Assembly: GCA_021292105.1 (NCBI GenBank) | Contig: CM037867.1 | Location: 13,282,928 to 13,346,927 of the forward strand | Reading direction: 5' to 3' | DNA from: Anadara kagoshimensis | Lineage: Eukaryota; Mollusca; Bivalvia; Arcoida; Arcidae | Length of the DNA: 64,000 bases | Part shown: piece by piece, positions 31,994 to 43,973 of the stretch | How the letters are laid out: each line of letters opens with the position of its first letter | Position numbering within the stretch: the stretch's first letter is position 1 | Notes under the pieces: generated by a model | Database searches by the model: none | What the model was told of the DNA's origin: nothing | What the model saw: the letters and a program-made list of their open reading frames with translations, nothing else | Made by a program: the position numbers and the translations under genes

Positions 31994-32085
31994 TCTACTG
32001 GTAGGTTCAGTGCTACATGTGGTTTATTAGACATAGACTTCTACTGGTAGGTTCAGTGCTACATGTGGTTTATTAGACATAGACT
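31994..32085. repeat. 46-bp tandem duplication in the 3' UTR
   Basis: TCTACTGGTAGGTTCAGTGC through ATTAGACATAGACT occurs twice in direct succession, 31994-32039 and 32040-32085, with no mismatch seen. It starts 65 bases after the stop of the SOCS-box gene. Confidence 0.92.
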
Positions 32086-33060
32086 GACTTGTGAGTTATT
32101 TGTAAGTTTTTACATTTCAGCTAGATTGTCTTGTTTATTTTGAAGAAAGTAGATTAAACCCTGAAAGTCAGGTGTAAAATGAATGTTTTGAATTCCATTC
32201 TCAGATAAGTCAATAATTTCATGAACAGCTCATATTGTTGTTTAAAGGTGAAGAATCAATTATTGTCAATTATGTAATTAATTATTTTATCATAAGTTCC
32301 ATATAACCAGGCTTAAATATATTTGACTGACATTCAGTTGCAGGCTCAATTGAGTAAAAAAGCCTCCATGACTCTTCAAAATTGTTTACTCATTATACAC
32401 ACACATTCATTCATATGTACTGTTTAAATTGAATCCTTGCCCCACATGGTTAATATAAAAAGTATTTTTTAAAATGCCTACTTAAAAAATTTCTTGCCTC
32501 CCAAACCCAATTTTTGTGAAAGCGTTAACAGAAACACATAATTTTTTCTTTGGTCTAATTGTACCTCAAACTAGCATGACCAATCAGCAATAAATCCCAT
32601 TCTCACATAACTTTTTTTCCCAGTATTTTAGGCAAAATATTGCTCTCATTCCCACGCAAGTGATATTTAAAAACCAACATGTAACACCTGTAATAACTTT
32701 CATTCTCACATAAGTTATTTCAATTTTCAGTTACCTCTGGTAAAAACCATCAATAGTTATATATCAGCAATAAACATTGTTTTGTTTCCATAATAAGTCA
32801 GCTAATCTCTGTTAAATATGTCTGACTTATTCATTACATGTATGTACCACCAATTGGTTCAGAAATAATCTTTTAAACCTAGAATTTGGATCTAATCAAC
32901 ATTCTGAATTTGTCCAATTTTTCTTTGTTTATAGAGTGCAACAGAATGTTACTTCAGATAGCTGTAAATTAGAAAAACAATGGAAAGAAAATGTTCAATA
33001 CACATTTTTATTTGCATTCCAAGTTTTAAAAATGAGTTCTATATGGTTCACCAAAGGAAT
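32086..33060 (+). other. Probable 3' UTR and downstream flank of the SOCS-box gene
   Basis: AT-rich and without a recognised exon or element. AATAAA signals occur near 32590 and 32768. CCCATTCTCACATAA-type words repeat near 32600, 32650 and 32700. Confidence 0.5.
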
Positions 33061-33089
33061 GTTTTTTAATATGAGTTGTATATTCGATA

Positions 33090-33500
33090 TGCATTCTATA
33101 TGGTGTCGTATAAGCATGTTTTCCCATATGTGTCCCATATAAAGCCAAAAAGTATAATTATATCTATGTGCTCCATATGTTGCCCCGAATTTGTTTCCAT
33201 ATGCATACCATATGTTGCCCCAAAATTTTGTTTTCCATATGTATTGCATGTGGTGCCCCAAAATTTTGTTTTCCATATGTGTTGCATGTGGTGCCCCAAA
33301 ATAATGTTTTCCATATGCATACCACATGGTACCCCAAAATTTTGCTTTCCATATATGTTTCATATGGTGCCCCAATTTGTTTTTCCCATATGCATACCAT
33401 ATGGTGCTTCAAAATTTTGTTTTCCATATGATGCCCAAAAATTTTGTTTCCACATGAGTTTCTAATAGTGCCCCAAAATTGTTTTCCATATGGTGTTAAA
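33090..33500. repeat. Irregular minisatellite rich in CCATATG
   Basis: About ten units of 40-48 bp of the form CCATATGCATACCATATGG with TGCCCCAAAATTTTGTTTT. CATATG is its own reverse complement and CAAAATTTTG is too, so both strands look alike and both carry open frames up to 143 codons. These frames are by-products of the repeat. Confidence 0.85.
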
Positions 33501-34039
33501 AAAGTATGACATTGTTCTGAAGACTTCCATATGATTTTCACATATTTTTTATATTCATTCATTATTCTTATATTATATACCAGTAGCATGTACATTTTTC
33601 GTATTGCAGTTTTTGGTGTTTTATAATTTTAAAAATTTGAAACTAGATGGGAATAATCCACCCGTAGGCAACATAATAAATGGAGTTGAAAGAAATAGTT
33701 TTTTTTTGTTTTTGAAACAAATTATTTCCATAATTGTTTTGGATAAGGATAATTCCACTGTTTAATATTGGTTGTGTTCTTGTTGCTATTAATTGTTGTG
33801 AAATCATTGGTTTATATATATTTGCTAGAAAGATTTTCATTGTTTTGTGTAATGTCATATGAGGTTTTGCTTGTTTTAAAATCATATCCATAGTGCCAGT
33901 AACCAAATTTCTAAAATTTGTGAAAACATAGTCTTTTTTTTTAAAAGTCTTTTTCACAAATTTACTAAAATGGTTACTTTTTGAGAAAAAAATTCTCAGA
34001 AATTATTAGCTTTCGATGATTTTGGTCACCAGAAATGGA

Positions 34040-34835
34040 AACATAGGTTTTGGCTATAATGGCTAGCAGAATTTTCATTGTTTTATGTAATGACATATGA
34101 GGTTTTGTTTATACATATTGGTTGTACAATACTAGGTTTCCATAAATTTCAAATAATTAGTAGCCAAATTTTCAAAATTTGTGAAAATATAGTCCTTTTT
34201 AAAGTATTTTTCCAAAAATTTGTTAACATAGGTTACTTTTTGAAAGAATTCCTCAGAAATTAGTAGCCAATGGCGATTTTGGCTACCAGGAATGGAAACA
34301 TAGACAATATTGTATGAGGTATTGTGACCTGTATGCATTCATGTATTGGTTGTATAATGCCAAACATAGGTTTTTGTATACACCTATTGCTATATTGGCT
34401 AGTGAGCTTTTCATTTTTTATGTAATGTCATATGAGGTTTTGTTTATACATATTGGTTGTACAATATCGTATGAGGTATTGTGACCTGTATGCATTCATG
34501 TATTGGTTGTATAATGCCAAACATAGGTTTTTGTATACACCTATTGCTATATTGGCTAGTGAGCTTTTCATTTTTTATGTAATGTCATATGAGGTTTTGT
34601 TTATACATATTGGTTGTACAATATCGTATGATGTATTGTGACCTGTATGCATTCATGTATTGGTTGTATAATGCCAAACATAGGTTTTTGTATACATCTA
34701 TTGCTATATTGGCTAGTGAGCTTTTCATTTTTTATGTAATGTCATATGAGGTTTTGTTTATACATATTGGTTGTACAATATCGTATGAGGTATTGTGACC
34801 TGTATGCATTCATGTATTGGTTGTATAATGCCATA
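34040..34835. repeat. 157-bp tandem repeat, three copies plus partial copies
   Basis: ATTGTGACCTGTATGCATTC starts at 34321, 34478, 34635 and 34792, exactly 157 bp apart. A diverged half unit with TGTAATGACATATGAGGTTT precedes at 34080, and a similar one lies near 33850. Copies two and three are almost identical. It runs directly into the 40-bp array. Confidence 0.9.
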
Positions 34836-35245
34836 TCAGTTTTTGTGGTTCCGTTGTTATTTGTATAATGCCTTAATGGTTTTTGTGGTTCCATTGTTAT
34901 TTGTATAATGCCATAATGGTTTTTGTGGTTCCGTTGTTATTTGTATAATGCCTTAATGGTTTTTGTGGCTCTGTTGTTATTTGTATAATGCCTTAATGGT
35001 TTTTGTGGCTCTGTTGTTATTTGTATAATGCCTTAATGGTTTTTGTGGCTCTGTTGTTATTTGTATAATGCCTTAATGGTTTTTGTGGTTCCATTGTTAT
35101 TTGTATAATGCCTTAATGGTTTTTGTGGTTCCGTTGTTATTTGTATAATGCCTTAATGGTTTTTGTGGTTCCGTTGTTATTTGTATAATGCCTTAATGGT
35201 TTTTGTGGCTCTGTTGTTATTTGTATAATGCCATAATACATATTG
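34821..35245. repeat. 40-bp minisatellite, about 10 copies
   Basis: Unit TTGTATAATGCCTTAATGGT followed by TTTTGTGGTTCCGTTGTTAT, perfect 40-bp phase, with two subtypes (GGTTCCG/A and GGCTCTG). It shares TTGTATAATGCC with the 157-bp unit before it, so the second array probably arose from a piece of the first. Confidence 0.92.
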
Positions 35246-35249
35246 TGAT

Positions 35250-36755
35250 TTTGTTGATCGTCCGTCAGCGATATTGTGGCAGAGTGTTTATAAACACGGC
35301 TGAGTTTATTATACATCAGAAGGTATTAATACAGTGTTATCGTATACATATATTCACACCTTCATGCGTTCATTTGTCAAGTCCACCTGTATATCCCTAT
35401 CTAGACTCTTCCATGTTTATAAACAATCTGCCACAATATCGCCAGACTATATAATGCCATATTGGTTGTTGTTATTTTTGTTGTTGTTGTCATTCTGTTG
35501 TTTTATATACTGCCATATCATTGTTTATTTTTGTGTATATCTGTTGTTGGTATATAGACTATATATTGTTATACATCTGGGTCCTGTTGTACAAAGCTCC
35601 GTTAGTCTAACCACTTGGTTAGTGAAATTTTGTATCTTGCATAGAAGGCAATGTTTTGGAAATTTCTGCGAAAAAAGTAAATGCATGCAATACATATTAT
35701 CATTTAGAAGTGACTTAAGTCAAAATTATATATCATTACTGAATGCTGTAAACCAACTTTTATTTGTGGATATTAACTTTTGGACTTTAGCCGAATATTT
35801 GGTATAAGTAATACCATTTAAAACAACAAGTTCGCTACAATAACTTTCACTATTATTTTGTCCTGACAAAACAAGCAAAAGTTGATCCCATAGGAATAAA
35901 ACTTTGTTTAAAGAAATAACATTTTGAAAATTCAGTAATCATTTGGTTTTGGTAACAGAGCTTTTCACAATCTGGACCAGATACAGAAACTTCAATGAAT
36001 TCCTTGATGCCATATTTTATTTTTTAAATATATGGCTTAAAATTCCAGGAAGGCGATAAAAATATTTTTATTTGTTCATACAAAATGAAAAGCAGAATGA
36101 TGAATGGTACTAACAAAAACACAGCACATATTTATGGAAAATTCTGTGTGATAATGCACGTATGTAAACTTGAGTTGTCTCCCTTTGCACATTTGAAATA
36201 CGGTATATGATTGGACTGTTTTTATTTTCAAAAAGCAGCTGTCAAATAAAATTGCACTTTTTTAGATGTTTTTGTTTTTCACAGAAATTTAACTAAGTCA
36301 GCTTGATTTGAGCTTTAAATTTGCCAGTTGTCTTGGGTTGATTTACCATTTTGCTTTTTACAAAAGCGTTTTCACGATTACCGGTATTTGAATTTTAATA
36401 TCAAATGTTTGCATATCATATCCATGATGCCAAAAATACTAACATTGAAGCCAAAAATCCATTTTTAATTAACAAATCCCTCTTTTTTTAAGAAATTATA
36501 TCAAGGTTGTGTTCTGTGATCATGAAATCTCATTTTTTTATTTTGAGATTATTTTTTATCTCTAGTGTGTAACTAGTTATTACCATATATTTATTTATTT
36601 AGTTTATAATTTTTATTTAGTTGTAACTAATTCATATCTTTTTTATTGACAAACTTGATCTGTGTGTTTGATTTTTATTCAAACTTTTCAACTTGGTACT
36701 TTTATTGCTTGCATCAATTATTTTTGACCAAAGATTTCTTCTAATGAATGGGGTG
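35250..36755. other. Intergenic AT-rich DNA
   Basis: TGATTTTGTTGATCGTCCGT and the following 180 bp have GATATTGTGGCAG (near 35269) mirrored by CTGCCACAATATC (near 35429), an inverted pair about 160 bp apart that may be another short element. GGTCCTGTTGTACAAAGCTC near 35580 resembles the edge of an inverted-repeat element. No gene is seen. Confidence 0.5.
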
Positions 36756-36990
36756 ACAAGGTCGAGTTATACTGTCATTGGCTTTTGAAGTCAAGGGTTG
36801 CGGGTTTGAACCTCACTTTGGACTTTGAAATTTTCTGAGATGATTTTTATCTCCTGCCCATACTAGAGCTGTAAAAAGTGAAGTTCCGTCTCAGTGCAGG
36901 CTAAGACACCTCTGTAGAGTTTGAAAAACAGTATGCCACTTGTGGCCGCTACAGAGGATACTTACAATTAGAAGTGAATGAAACAGACTA
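36755..36990 (+). repeat. tRNA-headed SINE-like copy, different head
   Basis: GGGTGACAAGGTCGAGTTAT and AGGGTTGCGGGTTTGAACCT are A- and B-box-like regions about 50 bp apart. A body with CAGTGCAGGCTAAGACACCT follows. Not the same body as the other SINE-like copies. Confidence 0.55.
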
Positions 36991-37284
36991 AGCAACATAA
37001 ACCAAAACTACTGTTTGTGTCAAAATTTTTTGACCAAAATTTAAGAAGAATGTACTTCAGTTACTGTTTTTTGGTGTATTCTGCAAGTACAGTAAAACCT
37101 AATTATAATGCAGTGCAGTAATGGCGTTTAACCTCCAATATAAGATTATATGTCTGTTATTGAGGTTATATTGATCAAGGCTGTCAGTTCAAGTATGGTT
37201 AGGCAAATCAAAGTACCTGGAGAAAAACAGTCTCAGAAATTACTAACCAATGGCAGTTTTGGCTTTTGAAATTGTCCTCTAAAT

Positions 37285-37570
37285 TAAGATTCTGTCACTT
37301 ATATTGAGGTTGTATTGAGTCAGTTTTATTATGGTGGAGGAAATTGGAGTACCTGGAGAAAGTCAAGTACCTATAGCAAGTGAACTAACTAAATTTCATA
37401 AAGATTAGAACATTTCTTACAGTCACAATAACCATCATGGTGCCTTTCACCGCCAAGGTTCAAATCCTGCTCTCAGGCAGATCCTAGTATGAGAAAGTTT
37501 TGGCAGTTCAGTTGCCGAAAGTCAGTGTTTTTTTCAAGAATTTGCTAAAATAAGTCACTTTTTGAAAGAA
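37285..37570. repeat. SINE-like fragments on both strands
   Basis: CTGTCACTTATATTGAGGTT with TGGTGGAGGAAATTGGAGTA is a minus-strand tail. From 37430, CCAAGGTTCAAATCCTGCTC and AGATCCTAGTATGAGAAAGT form a plus-strand B-box and body. Confidence 0.6.
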
Positions 37571-38240
37571 TTTTCAGAAGTTAATAACCATTTGCAATTT
37601 TAATAACCAGGAATGAAAATCTAGGATTTAGCCAAATTGTCATGAAATAAAGATCAGGCACACAGATCAATATGATCATAATTAACATAGTATTTATATA
37701 TATAGATATATTTATTTTATAGTATCTGTACCCTGTATACATTCTAGTATTCTATTTATTATTTTATTATTTTGTTTGGCTAGTTTACTTAATAACAATG
37801 TTAAACTTATATTTTATAATACTATACCATTTAATAAATTTACATTAAATCCATAGTAAACCATTATTTTATTATAAGTTATACAGGGTTTTGGCAGGTA
37901 ACAAGGTCCCATGTACCCTGTCAAAGATTTATGTACCCTGAGCCACTATATAATGTTTTTGTCACCCTTCAAAGCAGTATTAGATTGGTCTATTTAACTT
38001 AGATTTTGTATTCTCTGTGACTTACATACATTGTTGCCATTTCTTAATGTACAAGTTACTTAGTCCTCTTCGTGCCTTGTGCCTTTACCGAGGACCTCCA
38101 TCTCTGTCTGTTGGCTGCCATCTGCTGTATTATGCCCCAAGTCCATCCCTGTTCCTTCATCTCTTTTTCATCTTACTTCCCTTTTATTGCTAAACATCAT
38201 ATGCATTGATTTCCGAGCCTAGTTTTATGCACCCAAGCAT

Positions 38241-38449
38241 GGTACTGTAAACGTATTTATTTTCGTGGTGTACTAATTTTCGCTTATTTCACAGTCGTTT
38301 TTGTTTAAAAATTAATACCAAACAAAAATTATATTGTGTTATTGTATTACAGTGTTTCAAAAACGCGAAAATTTTACTGCGAGAATATGTCTAAATTTCC
38401 AATACCACAAAAATAAATACACATGGAATTAAAAACGTTTACAGTAACT
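38241..38449. mobile_element. MITE-like element, TACTGTAAACG ends
   Basis: GGTACTGTAAACGTATTTAT followed by TTTCGTGGTGT at the left; the other strand of the right end reads GTTACTGTAAACGTTTTTAA and then TATTTTTGTGGTATT. Outside it another inverted pair, GTTTTTGTCACCCTTCAAAG near 37956 and CTTTGAAGGGTGACAAAACA near 38464, forms a second wider arm. Confidence 0.72.
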
Positions 38450-38704
38450 ATGCATGAAATTTCTTTGAAGGGTGACAAAACATTATGCTATTTTTACATA
38501 CTAGTAATCTCTTATTTAATACTTTTTTATGTTTGGTGAAGCCTTTACATTATAACATTTTGTAGTCTCCTATTAAGGTTTATTTTTGTAATACCTTGCC
38601 AGTTATGTATATCAAAGTTTTGCTTGTCTTCAGAAATACTCAACATTAAATATCAATATTGTATTTTTGTTTTGTCAGTTATTTTATCATTATTCACCTT
38701 GGCA

Positions 38705-39345
38705 ATCATTGCCATCCTCAACAGTCATTGTTGAGCTCAACAAGGTGTTTAACTCAAGTCATTGTAAACCTCAACAGTCATTGTTGACCTCAACAGAGGT
38801 GTTTAACTCAAGTCATTGTAAACCTCAACAGTCATTGTTGACCTCAACAGAGGTGTGTAACTCAAGTCATTGTAAACCTCAACAGTCATTGTTGACCTCA
38901 ACAGACATTGTTGAACTAGTCATTGATAACCTCAACAGTCACTGTTGACCTCAACAGAGGTGTTTAACTCAAGTCATTGTAAACCTCAACAGTCATTGTT
39001 GACCTCAACAGAGGCGTTTCACTCAAGTCATTGTAAACCTCAACAGTCATTGTTGACCTCAACAGAGGGTTTAACTCAAGTCATTGTAAACCTCAACAGT
39101 CGTTGTTGACCTCAACAGACGTTGTTGAACTAGTCATTGATAACCTCAACAGTCATTGTTGACCTCAACAGAGGTGTTTAACTCAAGTCATTGTAAACCT
39201 CAACAGTCATTGTTGACCTCAACAGAGGCGTTTAACTCAAGTCATTGTAAACCTCAACAGTCATTGTTGACCTCAACATTCATTGTTGACCTCAACATTC
39301 ATTGTTGACCTCAACATTCATTGTTGACCTTAACAGATGTTGTTA
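38705..39345. repeat. 54-bp class minisatellite of CAACAGTCATTGTTGA words
   Basis: Units AACCTCAACAGTCATTGTTG then ACCTCAACAGAGGTGTTTAA then CTCAAGTCATTGTA, about ten copies, with a shorter variant (CAGACATTGTTGAACTAGTC) appearing twice. It decays into scattered CCTCAACA words up to about 39790. TCAACAGTCATTGTTGA and GTTGACCTCAAC are self-complementary. Confidence 0.88.
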
Positions 39346-39559
39346 AACTAGTCATTATTAACCCTAACAGTCATTGTTGACCTTAAGAGAGGTGTTTAAC
39401 GCAAGTTATTGTTGAATTTGACAGTCATTTTTCACCCTAAACAGTCGTTGTTAATCCTCAACATTCATCTTACCCTTGACAGTGATTATTAATAGTAAAC
39501 CTCAACAGCATTTATTAACCTCAACAATCATAAGTTGTCTTTTATTAACCTCAACAATC

Positions 39560-39700
39560 ACAGTTCTTGCTTCCTTTTTTGGAGCATTGTCTTCCCTGAT
39601 GGAAGTTCACATGTTTAACTAAATTTGCCAGTTAAGTTTTGAAAGTTTTTACTTTGCTTTTTGGATTGGGATTTGAGCATGGACTGGTATGTTTGTGTTT
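39560..39700 (-). repeat. Dispersed element R1, minus-strand copy
   Basis: GATGGAAGTTCACATGTTTA and TTTTACTTTGCTTTTTGGAT with GAGCATGGACTGGTATGTTT are the reverse of the R1 left part. Confidence 0.62.
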
Positions 39701-39824
39701 GGGTTAAAGTAATGAAAACCTCAACAAAGGCTGGTAAAACTCAACAGTTATTGTTACCTTGGTAGTTATTGCTAATCCCAAACAGTCATTGTACTAACAG
39801 TAGCTATTTGGTTTACATTTTTAT

Positions 39825-40095
39825 ACCCACCCCCTGCAAACTAGTTTAGGGGGGTATATAGGAATTGCTATATCTGTCCTTCCGTCTATCTGTCTGTATA
39901 AAATCGTGTCTGGGCCATATCTCATATTGCTTTGGACGACTGTCATAAAACTCCAATGAAAGATATTCATGGTCAAAATGTGTGTCAATACCTTGAATTA
40001 AGCTCATATCGGAAATGTCAAGGTCGCAAGAAAACTGACCCCTGTAGATGTTGGGATGGGGCGTTTTTGGCTCTCAGAAGACAGTTCTAGTTAAC
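39825..40095 (+). repeat. gtctgtc/gtcaaggtca-type repeat
   Basis: TTATACCCACCCCCTGCAAA, CTTCCGTCTATCTGTCTGTA, ATCGTGTCTGGGCCATATCT and AAATGTCAAGGTCGCAAGAA with TTTGGCTCTCAGAAGACAGT. Minus-strand relatives lie at 19625, 23625 and 46900-47140. Confidence 0.7.
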
Positions 40096-40199
40096 TATGG
40101 TTCCAGTCTTAATTTAATCTTTTTATTGAAATCAACATAAATACATAAGACATGATAAATAATTATTCATAAAACCGCCGTATTGATCTTCCCATTTTT

Positions 40200-43110
40200 A
40201 CAGCACAGACAACATTGGATATCTGAACTAGGCCCTTGTGAAACACAAATAATAACAGTGTTGAATAATTCATTTGTTTTAATTCAATTTGATATTTTAA
40301 CCAAAGTAATAAAAATGACAAACAAAAAGACACTGCATTTGCACAATTCATTTTAAATAAATTTTCGTTTTATATCAAATAAGCAGTTTGATATTTCTAC
40401 TCAAAAGTAATAAAAATGGTCAAAAAGGCATTATATATTTTCAATTAATAAATGTTTTGTTGGTATTGATTATGTCAACTCAAAAGAATTTAAACCCAAG
40501 TGAAATATCGATGTCATTAAAAAGTTCATTTACTTTTTTTTGTTTTAAAATATCGGACAATTCTGAACATTGGCGTCCACATTGACACGTCTCTACCCTT
40601 ATTGATATAGTACGTCAAGTTTTACCTGGCCGCTTGACCTTTAAAATCGATATTAGATTTGGCTAATAGACAGTGTGATTTAGGTAAAGCCACATGTTTC
40701 ATTACCATTAACACCCGGTACCCAAAATTACTATAATTTATCCTTATATATAAATTTTATATAGCCCCCCCCCCCCCCCCCAATTACACAATGGATATGT
40801 CTGTTTGAATATTCACATTAAGGGTCAAACGGCACAGTAATGCATTTTAATTAGCATTAAGTTACTATTTTCATCAACCGACCTCACGTCTACATATGGT
40901 GGAAATTCTGTAGGTGTACCGAATTTTGCGGGTTCCAAAGTTTTTGCTATGCTTTGGGATTCTAATTTGGATATGGGCTGGTATGTTTGTAATTGATTTG
41001 ATGCAAACCTGTGCATTTACGATCATAAGTTTGGTCAGATTGATTTTGCGGAATTATCAAGAAATATTGTGATTTCCAGACATATTTTTTGTCCGGTCCC
41101 AAAGACAAAACTTATGTTGGGGTATAAGTAAGGTTAACTGACAACTCTAGTTAAACTTTAAAAACGAAGAAAAAACAAAATCATGTAAGTACTGTTAGAT
41201 TTACAGTTAATGATTATGTTTCAAATTTAAATTAAGAGCACAGACAACATTTGATATCTGAATTGGACCCTTGTGATTTAAAACTTTAAAACAAATATAG
41301 TAACAGTGATGAATAATTCATTTGGTATAAGCAATTTGATATTTTACTCCAAGTAATAAAAAACAAACAAAAAGGCACTGCATTTGCACAATTCATGTTA
41401 AACATTTGTTTCATATCAAATAAGCTATTTGATAGTTCTACGCAAAAGTAATAAAAAGCAACAAAAGGCGCTGCATTTGTAAACTATTATTTTAAATATT
41501 TGTTTAATATAATCTCACAAAAATCTATTTCTTGACCATTTATTATGTGGACTCAAATGAAGTAAAAACGAACAAAATGAAATATGGACTTTCAGTGGCG
41601 GATTCAGCGGGGGACGTAGGGGGCGTGCGCCCCCTTTATGTACGCCCCCTTTATGCCGCTAATAATACTCAGATTGCACCAGAATGCAGGATTTTTGCGC
41701 CATTTTTTCATAACTTTATAACTTTCCGGGGGAGCATGCTCCGGGACTCCCCTAGAAGGTTCGAGCCTTCGGCTCTCACATTCTACGCCCCCCTTCTAAA
41801 ATTCTGGATCCGCCTCTGTCTTTATTTGATACTACGTTTATTAAATTATGTTTCCACTTCATTCACCTCTGTATATTTACATCATTTCAGTTATAATAAT
41901 TAGCCAGTACTAAAAGATAGCTTACCACTTTTAAGAGTTTGAGTGGCAGATATACGAGGTGTTTAGAAAAAAACGTTAAGCCCCTTTTCACTGGTTTCCA
42001 GAAAAGTTTTTAGACATTTATATTTATTAAACAGAAACGCTCGAATTATTGTGATTTCCAGAGATTCCCAAAAGACAAAACTTATGGGTTATAATCCAGT
42101 TTCACTGCCCTAGATTAAATGGCAGATCTAGTTTAAAACGTAGAAACAAACAAATCGAGTACATGTTCTGTTAGATATACATATATTGATTATCTCCCCA
42201 TTAAAAATGCAGACATTTGATCTTGTGATTTTAAACAGTGATGAATAATTCATTTGATATAAGGAATTTCATATTTTACTCCAAGTAATAAAAAACAACA
42301 AACAAAAAGGCACTGCATTCGCAAATTTCATTATCATTTTAAAGTTTTATATCATATAAGTGATTTGATAGTTGTACTCAAAAGAAATTAAAATGAACAA
42401 AAGACACTGTATTTTGTAAGTTATTTTAAATATTTATCTCTTATGATACCTGCAATAATTCTTTTTCAACCAAAAAAAAAAAACCAACAAAAATGAAATG
42501 TCGGCATCATTTAAATTTGTTTAAAAATACATTAAATTCTGAAATTTCCTTTTAATGGACTCGGTTGCTTGCAATGGCAGATATACGAGTCGTTCAGAAA
42601 AAAACCCATCTGAGCTGATATTAAGACCCTTTTCTGCCTACATGTACATATTTTCACTGGTTTACAGAAATGTTTAGACATTTATATTTATCAAACAGAG
42701 ACATACCGGTTCATGTCCAAATGAACTTTTGCGATTTTCAGACATGGCTTCTTTTTCCCGGTCCCAAACTCGTGTAAATGTACTTTTGGAGCTACAGATT
42801 TTGATAATCTCTCACTTTTTTAACTCAGACATTTGGTATATGAACTGGACCATTTATAACATTAATAATAACAGTGTTAAATAATTCAATTGTTTTTAAG
42901 AAATTTGATATTTTACTCAAAGTAATACAAATGAACAAACAGTAACTGCATATGCAATTTTTTATGCATTTTAATATTTGCTTTATACAGCAATATAAGC
43001 GATTTGATATTTTCTCGATTAAACACTGCCTTTGCAGATTATCAATCTTTGTGTTATAGAATTCCATGAATAATTTGTTTGCCATTTATTATATCTCCTC
43101 AAATAAGTGA
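40200..43110. repeat. Degenerate tandem array with TAATAACAGTG...CATTTGATAT units
   Basis: A stretch with AACAGTGATGAATAATTCAT, GCAATTTGATATTTTACTCC and AAAAAGGCACTGCATTTGCA recurs near 40250, 41285, 42235 and 42865, that is about every 0.6-1.0 kb. Between copies sit TGATATCTGAA-type words and an R1 fragment (40918-40992). A poly-C run occurs near 40765. No protein is recognised. Related pieces occur at 48430-48600 and 59430-59600. Confidence 0.7.
41593..41818. mobile_element. hAT-like non-autonomous element
   Basis: CAGTGGCGGATTCAG at the left and CTGGATCCGCCTCTG at the right form 15-bp terminal inverted repeats with two mismatches. The middle is GC-rich, unlike its surroundings (GGGGGCGTGCGCCCCC, CCGGGGGAGCATGCTCCGGG). 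The ends look like hAT elements of other animals. I could not find a clear 8-bp target duplication. A fragment of the inner part (ACGGGGGAGCATGCCTCCGG) occurs near 27173. Confidence 0.72.
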
Positions 43111-43439
43111 AAACCATCAAAATGACGTGCTTTATAGAACCACCAACGTACCAACTTTGTTTTAAAATATGTTTAAATTCTCAAATTGTGAAACTCCACT
43201 TCACACGCCTCATCAGATTGCAGTTTCAGGTAGCCTCATACAACAATCGTTAGCTTACTACTTCGATTTTTCTGCCTTACTAGTAGTGTATTACACATGA
43301 TGTTCAAAAAAGCATTACAACACTTAAATTGTTCCTGCTTGCCAACAGAATGTTTTACCTTTGTCCAGAAAAGGTTCCAGAATTTTATATATATTGTATT
43401 CTCTTCCAGTAAATTATCAATTAGTATGCTTGGAATTTA

Positions 43440-43610
43440 GTTTTTATGCACCTCTCACCATTGATACTCAATCTGGTAGATCCTAGTGTGAGAAAAGTCA
43501 GTTTGCTTACCGAGGGTCAGCACATTCATGGTACATTTGTATCCTTTTTTAGCCAAGAACTGGACGCCTCGATATAGATGAAAGAATCTAGAATCTAGAA
43601 ACTTCTCGAA
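43440..43610 (+). repeat. SINE-like fragment lacking most of its head
   Basis: GGTAGATCCTAGTGTGAGAA and TTTGCTTACCGAGGGTCAGC match the body of the tRNA-headed family. The tail reads ATATAGATGAAAGAATCTAG. Confidence 0.58.
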
Positions 43611-43973
43611 ATCAGCAGAAAGTGAATTATTTTTATGGTCTAACATAAGTGTTTTAGAATTGCCAATTTGCAAACAAAATAACAAACTCTTAAACCCATT
43701 ATAGCATAATAACTGTGAAAGAAGATAAGTATGTATTTTTTAATTAAGTATTTTCAAAGTTTTATGCTTAGTTTTCTCCTATTTTTCTTTCCTAGAATTG
43801 ATGTGACTGATAACAATAAACAACTTTATTGTAGGCAATAATAACTAAATTGACAACTCTAAAAAACTTATGTAAGGACATAAAAATAATTCACTTTCAC
43901 TTTTTCTGCCAAAATAACAGGTCATAATAGTTTCAATCAAAATGAAGTATTAGAGCCTGTTATTTTTTTCGGA

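Noticed and set aside
32936-33142. Extra 3' exon of the SOCS-box gene
   Set aside because: The upstream frame already ends in the complete SOCS box and stop at 31928. The later frame has no domain and enters the minisatellite.
33164-33595. 143-codon minus-strand frame with KFWG and HMENK repeats
   Set aside because: Arises from the strand-symmetric CATATG/CAAAATTTTG repeat. A similar frame is open on the other strand.
34432-34798. Two nearly identical 69-codon frames 157 bp apart
   Set aside because: They are successive units of the 157-bp tandem repeat, not paralogous genes.
40763-40780. Poly-C run as a regulatory G-quadruplex
   Set aside because: It is a single homopolymer run with no gene nearby. 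Most likely simple slippage.
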